From positions 495,704 through 559,703 of the forward strand of contig NZ_FOIB01000007.1 of the NCBI RefSeq assembly GCF_900111765.1: a stretch of 64,000 bases of DNA, given 5' to 3'. Of the stretch, positions 35,593-42,474 are shown piece after piece. This DNA comes from Myxococcus fulvus (GTDB lineage: Bacteria > Myxococcota > Myxococcia > Myxococcales > Myxococcaceae). The translations under genes and the position numbers were made by a program. Every line of letters begins with the position of its first letter. Positions within the stretch are counted from its first letter, which is position 1. The notes below the pieces were generated by a model. The model searched no databases, had not been told where the DNA came from, and saw only the letters and a list, made by a program, of their open reading frames with translations.

Positions 35593-35909
35593 CAGCGTCC
35601 CGAGGCCAGATAGTAGGAGGCGTAGGGGTAGGCGTACCAGGCGGGCGCCCAGCCCCAATAGGACGGGTACGCGGCGTAGGCGCTCATCGCGTAGGGCGCG
35701 GCGTAGGTCTGGGCGCTCGGGGTGGGGGAGGCCGCCGCCAGGGAGCGCGCCATCAGCTCCTCCTCGGTGGCCAGCGTGGCGGAGTCGAGGATCCGCTCGT
35801 CGAGAGGGACGCCCTGCTCCTTGAAGAACCGTGACAGGGCGGCGTGGAACTCCAACCGCATCCGGCCATTCAGGGCCAGATGGGTCCGCAACGAGTGGAT
35901 GTCATTCAT
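35592..35909 (-). CDS. Small protein with leader-like N-terminus and Tyr/Trp/Pro-rich C-terminus
   Basis: A 105-residue protein I do not recognise. Residues 1-57 are charged and helical (RMRLEFHAALSRFFKEQG, LDERILDSATLATEEELMA). From about residue 66 the composition changes abruptly: the last 40 residues carry ten Tyr, three Trp and at least four Pro with Ala and Ser and no acidic residue. There is no signal peptide. It overlaps the start of a prolyl-hydroxylase-like oxygenase gene by TGATG. The two-part design resembles a modified-peptide precursor (leader plus core) or a small structural protein modified at Pro/Tyr. Either is inference; no protease or transporter gene is adjacent. Confidence 0.7.
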   Translation of the reverse strand: MNDIHSLRTHLALNGRMRLEFHAALSRFFKEQGVPLDERILDSATLATEEELMARSLAAASPTPSAQTYAAPYAMSAYAAYPSYWGWAPAWYAYPYASYYLASGR

Positions 35910-36064
35910 GACCGGAAAGCCTCACGGACAGCCGGTATGGATTGCACACGGCCCCGGCATCCGCCGCGGGCCCGACTGTCGATGATAGGGCAGGCGGTGT
36001 CTGGTTACCAAACCACCACGGCCCCCCGCGGTGCGGGGAAGCCGTGACGGCGCGGGCGCGGCGA

Positions 36065-36313
36065 CTAGCAGGCGTTGCACTCGGCGATGACGTAGGGCGT
36101 GACGTCCTCGGTCTCCGAGCACGAGGTCTCGCCACAGCCGCAGGTGAGCGACAGCACGTGCGTCGTGTACGTCGCGTCGGCGTAGTAGTGGAAGGTGCAG
36201 GACTGGCGCTCCTGGAACTCCTGCGCCTGGGCCCGCGTCGCGTACGTCATCTGTCCGAGAAACAGCATTCCGGGGATGGCCAGCAACAGCGCGCCGAGCG
36301 GTAACTTCTTCAT
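36065..36313 (-). CDS. Small secreted Cys-containing protein (DUF6289-like)
   Basis: An 82-residue protein with a clear signal peptide (MKK, then a hydrophobic stretch, ATRAQA cleavage). The mature part has the HYYADATYTTHVLSLTCGCG segment and six cysteines, ending ECNAC. The Y-S/A-D-A-T/S-x-T-T-V pattern resembles the DUF6289 family of short secreted actinobacterial and myxobacterial proteins. GGAGA precedes the ATG. Likely extracytoplasmic and disulfide-bonded; function unknown. Confidence 0.75.
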   Translation of the reverse strand: MKKLPLGALLLAIPGMLFLGQMTYATRAQAQEFQERQSCTFHYYADATYTTHVLSLTCGCGETSCSETEDVTPYVIAECNAC

Positions 36314-36579
36314 GGTGTCTCCAGGTGGGAACGGCGGGGAAGCAGGCAGTCTGTCGGCTCCCGTGAGCCTTGCCCATGCCTCCTGGGTTGGGTGGCGCCG
36401 AGACGCACTCCGTGTGTGCATTCTTACGGGAAATTTCCTTCCCAACTCCGTGGATCTCTGCGATGGGTCGGATCCGCTCCGAGTCTGGGGCAGGGTGAAC
36501 CCAGATCGCCCGATTTCCATGAAAAATGCAGTCGGGTTGCGATATTGCGGGGCGACTGGATATAGTTGCCCGCAGAGCG

Positions 36580-37491
36580 ATGAATATGCAGATCAGTACA
36601 CCTGGTGCGTCCCGGACCCACTCCATGGAACCAGCATCCCGAACGGTGACCCAGGTTTCACGGCCTGTGCTGCGCACGGTCCTTCATGAGGCCCTGGAGA
36701 GCCACCAGGGAGGTGAGGTGGTGGTGAAGTCCGCCAGCATCTCCGGGCGGATCTTCATCGTCGGACAGAAGGTGGCCTGGGCGGTCCTGAACGGGCCCGG
36801 CGTGCAGAACTTCTCGTCGGTGTTGATCCACCGGCAGCTCGTCACGCGTGACGACGTCGAGCAGGTCATGTCGGAGTGCCGCAAGAGCGGCGGCAACTTC
36901 TGCGAGGTGTTGGTGTCGTGGGGGCTGGTACCGCGCGAGACGTTGCGCGACCTGCTGCGCGAGCACATGGCCGGCCACGTCCAGGCGCTGCTGGCTGTGC
37001 CGGACGCCCAGGCGCTCTTCGTTCCCCAACCGCGCACCTACTCCAGCCAGCTGACGTTCGCGCTGGAGGAGCTGGTGCACCCTGTCGAGCAGCACCCCAC
37101 CCACCCCCCAGTCGAAAGAGAAGTCATGGCGAACGTGAAGCAGACCCTGGAAGAGACCCTGAAGATCGAAGGCGCCTTCGCGGCGTGCCTGGTGGACGCG
37201 AAGAGCGGCATGTGTCTGGGTTCCCAGGGCGGCACCGCGGCCTTCAACATCGAGACGGCGGCGGCGGCGAACACCGAGGTGGTGCGCGCCAAGATGAAGG
37301 CGATGAGTGTCATCGGCATCAAGGACAAGATCGAGGACATCCTCATCACGCTCGGCGAGCAGTACCACATCATCCGGCCGCTCTCGACGCGTGACGGTCT
37401 GTTCTTCTATCTCGCGCTGAACCGCGCCAACGCGAACCTGGCGATGGCGCGCTTCAAGCTGGCGGACATCGAGAAGAGCCTGGCGCTCTGA
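36580..37491 (+). CDS. Two-domain signalling protein: DUF4388-like plus Roadblock/LC7-like
   Basis: A 303-residue protein. Residues about 30-180 look like a DUF4388/PATAN-like sensor segment (GGEVVVKSASISGRIFIVGQ, VAWAVLNG, LIHRQLVTRDDVEQVM). Residues about 185-303 look like a Roadblock/LC7 (MglB-type) domain: VKQTLEETLKIEGAFAACLVD, GMCLGSQGG, DILITLGEQYHIIRPL, FYLALNRANANLAMAR. Myxobacterial proteins of this kind modulate small GTPases of the MglA family, although no GTPase gene is nearby. The start is uncertain; ATG at 36580 has a weak ribosome binding site and the frame is open back to 36526. Confidence 0.75.
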   Translation: MNMQISTPGASRTHSMEPASRTVTQVSRPVLRTVLHEALESHQGGEVVVKSASISGRIFIVGQKVAWAVLNGPGVQNFSSVLIHRQLVTRDDVEQVMSECRKSGGNFCEVLVSWGLVPRETLRDLLREHMAGHVQALLAVPDAQALFVPQPRTYSSQLTFALEELVHPVEQHPTHPPVEREVMANVKQTLEETLKIEGAFAACLVDAKSGMCLGSQGGTAAFNIETAAAANTEVVRAKMKAMSVIGIKDKIEDILITLGEQYHIIRPLSTRDGLFFYLALNRANANLAMARFKLADIEKSLAL

Positions 37492-37501
37492 GTCACCACG
37501 C

Positions 37502-37537
37502 GTCGGCGCCCGGCTCATTGCTGGAGCGGGCGCCGAC
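37502..37537. terminator. Bidirectional hairpin terminator
   Basis: Perfect 11-base inverted repeat (GTCGGCGCCCG and its complement) with a 14-base loop, placed between two converging genes. No T-tract is evident. Confidence 0.6.
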
Positions 37538-37561
37538 CGGGTCCACCGGCGCGCGAGCCGT

Positions 37562-38668
37562 CTAGCGCTTGATGAGCACGACACCGTCCTGGTGCGCGCC
37601 ATGGACCTTCTGGAGCAGCTCGCGGACCTCGAAGAAGCGCGCCCACTTCGTCCGGATGTAGTCCGCCTTGTAGAAGGTGTGGATGTTGTGGAAGGGCGAG
37701 GGCATGTAGCGCAGCACCACCCGCTCGGAAGGCATCGGCTGGTCGAACCACGCCGAGGGCACGGGCTGGGTGTCTGACTCCAGGCTGCGATACGGATGCT
37801 CGAGGAGGTGGCGCCGGATGGGGTGGCCCGCGTCCTTGGCCATGGCGTCCCAGGTGCGCTCCGTGTGCAGGGAGATGAACGCGACGCCGCCCGGCTTGAG
37901 GACGCGGCGGAACTCCATCAGCCACGACTCCTCGAACTCATCCATGTGCGTGAAGACCGAGCCACAGAAGATGAGGTCGATGGACGCGTCGGGGATGGGC
38001 AGCGTCGGGACGATGGCCGTCTGGAAGAAGAAGCCCTTCGGTGACAGGTACCGGTTCATCCACCGGATGGCGTTCGAGTAGATGTCCGAGCCGAAAACCT
38101 CCGCCTTGGGGGCATGCGCGAGGAAGTGGCGCAGCACCCGGCCCGACGAGCAGGCGAAGTCGAGGAAGCGGAAGTGTCCCTCCGGGTCGATGCCCGCCGA
38201 CTTCAGAAGTCCCTTCAGGAACAGGTAGTCGCTCAGGCCATTGAGCCAGTAGCTGACGTGCTGCTCGCCGAAGTAGTGGGCGCGCTCCTGCATGGGAGGA
38301 AGCGGGGAGGTGTCCGCAGCGACGTAGGCCTGGAGCTGCTCCTCGGAGAGCGCCTGGAGCAGGCCGGTCTGGACGGTCCCGTCGTCGCCGAAGAGGCCCT
38401 TGGCGACCTGGGTGAGCGACTCACCGCCGTGCTTCTCGCGGAGCAGCTCCGCGACGGGTGGGAGCGCCACCGTCAGGGGCCTGTCCGGCAACGTCCAGAC
38501 GGCGCTGGTGAGGTCCGGAGCGGGAGCGGCGGGGGCGGGCGCCGCCGCGGGAGGCGTCCCCAGCCAGGGCTCCAGGCGATGGATGAAGTTGCGGGCCGCG
38601 GACTTCACCAGGGGCTTGAGATGCTGGGCCAACGCTTTGTGTGTTTGATTGAACATGTCGTTTGTCAT
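37562..38668 (-). CDS. Class I SAM methyltransferase with N-terminal extension
   Basis: A 368-residue protein. Residues 1 to about 160 form an extension with an Ala/Pro linker and a helical region. The methyltransferase domain runs from about 170: motif I is FLDFACSSGRVLRHF (an atypical FACSSG in place of GCGxG), then VFGSDIYSNAI, IDLIFCGSVFTHMDE and RRVLKPGGVAFIS. The family methylates small molecules or sugars; the substrate is unknown. Start ATG at 38668, with a second Met at 38656; neither has a strong ribosome binding site. The gene stands alone between terminators. Confidence 0.82.
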   Translation of the reverse strand: MTNDMFNQTHKALAQHLKPLVKSAARNFIHRLEPWLGTPPAAAPAPAAPAPDLTSAVWTLPDRPLTVALPPVAELLREKHGGESLTQVAKGLFGDDGTVQTGLLQALSEEQLQAYVAADTSPLPPMQERAHYFGEQHVSYWLNGLSDYLFLKGLLKSAGIDPEGHFRFLDFACSSGRVLRHFLAHAPKAEVFGSDIYSNAIRWMNRYLSPKGFFFQTAIVPTLPIPDASIDLIFCGSVFTHMDEFEESWLMEFRRVLKPGGVAFISLHTERTWDAMAKDAGHPIRRHLLEHPYRSLESDTQPVPSAWFDQPMPSERVVLRYMPSPFHNIHTFYKADYIRTKWARFFEVRELLQKVHGAHQDGVVLIKR

Positions 38669-38730
38669 CCGGCCCCTGGTTCGAAAGCGGCGCAGTTGAC
38701 CGCCGGGCTTCGCAAAAAGCAACCGGGTCC

Positions 38731-38760
38731 GCCCCACCGCGTGGGTCATCTCGGTGGGGC
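38731..38760 (-). terminator. Rho-independent terminator
   Basis: Nine-base perfect stem (GCCCCACCG and CGGTGGGGC), 12-base loop, 12 bases beyond the stop of the minus-strand secreted repeat protein, with a TTTTT run shortly after it in the direction of transcription. Confidence 0.65.
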
Positions 38761-38772
38761 TGGAGGAGCGGC

Positions 38773-39549
38773 TTACGGCTGCAGTGCGAGGCGGTAGTTC
38801 TGTCCGTGCAGGGAGTCCCAGCGGCGGCAGTAGCCGCGGTCCCAGTTCTCGAACCACAGCGTCACGGCGCGGGCCCCCGCGGGCGCGGTGAGCGTGACCG
38901 GGACGGCGTAGCGCGAGTAGCCGCTGACCTGCGTGACGCTCTGGCTGCCGGTGACGCCGTTGTCGAAGCGGTAGTGCACCCAGACCTCCCACGTGGGCGC
39001 GCCGTTGTAGAGCAGGCGGCACTCGGGCAGCCGGTCGATGTCGTAGTCCACCACGAAGGGCTGTCCCGCCTTCACGGTGCCCACCGTGTACTCGAGCCAG
39101 CCCTCCTGGAACACCCACGTCGGCGTCGGCGCGGTGCCCGCCGCGCGCACGGCGAACTGGAAGTTGGAGCCGAAGTGGGAGTCGTAGTGCTCGCAGCCGG
39201 GGCTCGCGACGCGGAACCACAGCGCCAGCGTGCCCTCCGCGGGCAGTGACACCACGGGAAGCGCGCCGGCGGTGGGCTGGCCCGCGACGTCGAAGCTGCC
39301 CTCGGGGCCGCCGTTGACGCGGTAGTGCCCGGTGAGGCTCCAGCCCGGCGTGCCATCCGGGAGGGTGAGCCGGCACTGCGGCAGCCGGCCCGTGTCGTAG
39401 GCCACCTGCACCGCGTCGCCCGCGACCAGCGTGCGGGACTGGGCGAGCGTCCAGTCGGCGTGGAAGGAGATGACGGGCGCGCCCTGGGCCGCGGCGGCGC
39501 TGGCGACGAACAGCAGGGGCAGGGTGAACAGCGTCAGGATGTGTTTCAA
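38773..39549 (-). CDS. Secreted protein with two beta-rich repeats (DUF6209-like)
   Basis: A 258-residue exported protein. Signal peptide LKHILTLFTLPLLFVASAAAAQG with an Ala-rich cleavage site. The mature part contains two repeats of about 110 residues, each with a VxYDxxRLPxCRL block (DTGRLPQCRL; DIDRLPECRL), then a TxxHYRxNG-type strand, then ALWF or VTLWFE and a Cys plus D-S-H/HG-NFQF/NYRLA ending. This pattern resembles DUF6209, a myxobacterial family of unknown function. TTG start at 39549 with AGGAG 8 bases upstream. Probably periplasmic or extracellular, with disulfides. Confidence 0.75.
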   Translation of the reverse strand: MKHILTLFTLPLLFVASAAAAQGAPVISFHADWTLAQSRTLVAGDAVQVAYDTGRLPQCRLTLPDGTPGWSLTGHYRVNGGPEGSFDVAGQPTAGALPVVSLPAEGTLALWFRVASPGCEHYDSHFGSNFQFAVRAAGTAPTPTWVFQEGWLEYTVGTVKAGQPFVVDYDIDRLPECRLLYNGAPTWEVWVHYRFDNGVTGSQSVTQVSGYSRYAVPVTLTAPAGARAVTLWFENWDRGYCRRWDSLHGQNYRLALQP

Positions 39550-39721
39550 GGGTGTGGCTCCTGGGTGATGGGCGGGCCCGCGCCGACGTCCACGCCGGCG
39601 ACAGCCCCCCTCCGTGGGGGAGGGGCGCGCATCATGGCGCCTGGGGCCCACGCCCGGCCGCCTCGTTGTCCCCCGTCATTTCGGGTAGGCTCGCTGGCGA
39701 ACACCCTGGAGCGAGCACCGA

Positions 39722-41536
39722 ATGACCCTGTTCAGGAGGCCGTCCCCCCCGACGGCGGGCGAGTCGAGCGACGATTCGAGTCGCAGCGCCACCCCCACGG
39801 AGACGCCCGCGCAGTCCGACATCCCCAGCCCGGTCCTCAGCTCACCCCCGCGCGCCCGCGGCGGGTTGACCGGCGCGGGCCCCGCGCTCGGCGAGCGCAG
39901 GCCCGGCGCTCCCATGCGACCCCAGCCGCCGCCCTCGGATGATCCGGAGTTCCCCACCGAGCGGCGCACCGCCCAGCCGGGCCAGGGTGCCGAGCGCCGT
40001 CCTCCGCAGCAGGCCGGCGGGCTCCCGTCCGTCATCGTGTCCAACCAGGAGGGCGCCGCCCGCCGTCCTCCCTCCGCCGCCCCGGGCTCCCCGGAGCGCC
40101 GTCCCCAGGCCGCGGCCCCGAGCGGCGGTGCCTTCGGGGGCGCCGAGCGCAGGACGGTGCCGCCGCCGGCCTACGGAGGCCCGGAGCGCCGGTCCGCCGT
40201 CACCGGCTCGCGTCGCGCGCTCGAGTCGGGCGGCCCGGGGGCTCCGGACCGCTTCTGGCCCACGCAGCCCCGCGACCTGTCCGAGACGGGGCTCACGGCC
40301 ACGTTCGTCGAGGAGCTGGTGCTCAAGGCGCTGTTCTTCGCCGGCGAGATGCGCGGGATGGACCTGGCCAGCCGCCTGCAACTGCCCACGTCCATCGTCG
40401 ACGACATCATCGAGGGCCTGCGCCGCCAGAAGTACGTGGACATCCGCGGCGGCGGCGCGTCCGGCGTGGGCAAGTCGACGATGATCTACCAGCTCACGCC
40501 CTTCGTCACGGACGTGCTCCGGCAGATCACGGACCGCAATCGCTACAACGGCCCGGCGCCCGTGCCCTTCCAGGAGTACGTGGCGGCGGTGAAGCGGCAG
40601 ACGGTGCGCGGCAATCGCATCACCCGCGCGCGGATGCAGGACAAGTTCGGCGACCTCATCATCCGCGACTACATCTACGACGGCATCGGTCCGGCGATGA
40701 ACTCCGGGCGCGCCATCTTCTTCTACGGGCCGCCGGGCAATGGAAAGACAGCCATCTGCCAGGGCATGGTGAACTGCTTCGACGGGGACATCTTCATCCC
40801 CCACGCCATCCTCATCGACGACTTCGTGGTGCGAGTCTTCGACAGCAACCTCCACAAGCCCGTGGAGGAGGAGGGCGCCCCCTCGTACGACAGGCGCTGG
40901 GTGCGCTGCCGACGGCCGCTCGTCGTCGTGGGCGGTGAGCTGACGCTGGAGATGCTCGACCTCGTCTACTCGCCGGAGGTGAAGTACTACGAGGCCCCGT
41001 TCCAGATGAAGGCCAGCAACGGGATGCTCCTCATCGACGACTTCGGCCGGCAGAAGGTCTCCCCCAAGGACCTGCTCAACCGGTGGATCGTCCCGCTGGA
41101 GAGCGACATCGACATGCTCACCCTGCACACCGGCAAGAAGCTGCAGGTGCCCTTCGACGTGTTCGCCGCCTTCTCCACCAACCTGGACCCCAGCGCGCTC
41201 GTGGACGACGCCTTCCTGCGTCGCGTCCGCTACAAGCTGGAGGTGCAGCGCCCGGACGAGGAGCAGTTCCACCAAATCTTCGAGGTGATGTGTCGCAAGC
41301 GCGGCGTGGCCTACAACGCCAACGCGGTCGACTACCTCATCGAGCAGCACTACCGGCCCACCCAGCGTCCCTTCGCGGCCTGCCAGCCGCGAGACCTGCT
41401 GGACCAGGTCATCGACATGTCCCACTACATGGGGCAGGAGCCGCGCCTGGACCCGGCGCTGCTGGACGCCGCCGTGCGCAGCTACTTCGTGCGCTTCGAC
41501 AAACCGGCGGAGAGCACCGCGGCCTCCGCGGGCTGA
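39722..41536 (+). CDS. AAA ATPase with long disordered N-terminus
   Basis: A 604-residue ATPase. Residues 1 to about 185 are Pro/Gly/Arg-rich and disordered with repeated ERR motifs (GAERRPP, SPERRP, GAERRT, GPERRS). Residues about 190-300 contain a winged-helix-like segment (LVLKALFFAGEMRGMDLASRLQLPTSIVDDIIEGL). The AAA core has Walker A YGPPGNGKTAIC near 336, Walker B MLLIDDFGR near 436, and a sensor-like FAAFSTNLDPS. The C-terminal lid follows. Proteins of this kind have been annotated as P-loop ATPases in pilus or regulatory settings, but the role here is unknown. Starts with ATG after GAGCGAGCACCGA; convergent with the next gene by 7 bases. Confidence 0.85.
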   Translation: MTLFRRPSPPTAGESSDDSSRSATPTETPAQSDIPSPVLSSPPRARGGLTGAGPALGERRPGAPMRPQPPPSDDPEFPTERRTAQPGQGAERRPPQQAGGLPSVIVSNQEGAARRPPSAAPGSPERRPQAAAPSGGAFGGAERRTVPPPAYGGPERRSAVTGSRRALESGGPGAPDRFWPTQPRDLSETGLTATFVEELVLKALFFAGEMRGMDLASRLQLPTSIVDDIIEGLRRQKYVDIRGGGASGVGKSTMIYQLTPFVTDVLRQITDRNRYNGPAPVPFQEYVAAVKRQTVRGNRITRARMQDKFGDLIIRDYIYDGIGPAMNSGRAIFFYGPPGNGKTAICQGMVNCFDGDIFIPHAILIDDFVVRVFDSNLHKPVEEEGAPSYDRRWVRCRRPLVVVGGELTLEMLDLVYSPEVKYYEAPFQMKASNGMLLIDDFGRQKVSPKDLLNRWIVPLESDIDMLTLHTGKKLQVPFDVFAAFSTNLDPSALVDDAFLRRVRYKLEVQRPDEEQFHQIFEVMCRKRGVAYNANAVDYLIEQHYRPTQRPFAACQPRDLLDQVIDMSHYMGQEPRLDPALLDAAVRSYFVRFDKPAESTAASAG

Positions 41537-41543
41537 CGGCCCC

Positions 41544-42335
41544 TCAGCGCTCCTCGGGGGGCGCCGGCGCGAAGGGGCCCCACGGCGAGGGCTCCAACCA
41601 CCGGCGCACCTCGTCCAGCGGGACGTTGGACAGCACGTCGACGATGGACATCCCCTGCACGAAGCGCCCGTCGCGCCCCTGCTCGTAGGGCGGGTGGCGG
41701 AAGCGCTGCCACAGCACGCGCACGTCCGCGCTCCGGAACAGCCCCACCTGGAGGTACAGCGACGAGCCCAGCCCCGAGTAGTACGTGTGAGCCTGGAGCT
41801 GTCGGCAGTACTCCACCAGCCGCGCCGACTTCTCGTCGCCCTGCTTCTCCAGCGTGGAGGCCAGCAGGATGCGCGGCGACAGTCCCAGCGGCGCGTGGAA
41901 GAGGGCGGTGCTCGCGAGCAACACCCTCAGGAGCGAGCCGGGGCCCGCCTCCGTCGCCACGCCGTCATAGAAGGGCTCCAGTAACGGGAGCACCTGGGTG
42001 GCGAAATGGGGCCGCCGCCCGTACAGCGTCACCAGCTTGTCCAGGTGCTTGCGCGCCCAGGGCTGACGCGAGTCCACCGCCAGGTCGGCGATGAGTGTGT
42101 CGCGATGTGGGTCCTCCAGCGGAATGGACAGCCATTGGAAGCCGGGCTCGGTGGGCGGAGGTGTGGGCACGTTGGCGGGCAGCGCCACGCGCGTCCTTCG
42201 CTGCCAGCCGCGCCGGAGCCATTGCACGTTGTCGAGCACCAGCAACGTGTCCGCGCGCGCCGTCTGCTCGTAGAAGTCCACCCAGGGCAGGTAGTGGGGT
42301 TGCTCGGCGACGACGACTCCTGGACTGCCCGGCAC
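41544..42335 (-). CDS. WbqC-like family protein
   Basis: A 263-residue protein of the WbqC family, seen in the N-terminal VAEQPHYLPWVDFYEQ and the following VLDNVQWLRRGWQRRTRV and the middle KHLDKLVTLYGRRPHF. In other bacteria these genes lie in O-antigen or glycan loci, although the biochemistry is poorly known. No signal peptide. Neighbouring genes give no extra clue. Confidence 0.8.
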   Translation of the reverse strand: MPGSPGVVVAEQPHYLPWVDFYEQTARADTLLVLDNVQWLRRGWQRRTRVALPANVPTPPPTEPGFQWLSIPLEDPHRDTLIADLAVDSRQPWARKHLDKLVTLYGRRPHFATQVLPLLEPFYDGVATEAGPGSLLRVLLASTALFHAPLGLSPRILLASTLEKQGDEKSARLVEYCRQLQAHTYYSGLGSSLYLQVGLFRSADVRVLWQRFRHPPYEQGRDGRFVQGMSIVDVLSNVPLDEVRRWLEPSPWGPFAPAPPEER

Positions 42336-42474
42336 GCACGGCCTCTTTTCCGCTGAGAGTCGCTGGGGTGGCGCGGCCCCTCACTGTCGGACCGGACGCG
42401 GTGGATTGCCTCTGCTGCTAGATTGTAACATTCCAAAGCCGGTCAGGGACCTTCGCCGAGGTGGAAACGAACGG

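Noticed and set aside
39605..39625. Short C/G inverted repeat as a terminator.
   Set aside because: It lies between divergent genes and is only 7 base pairs, so a terminator role is not supported.
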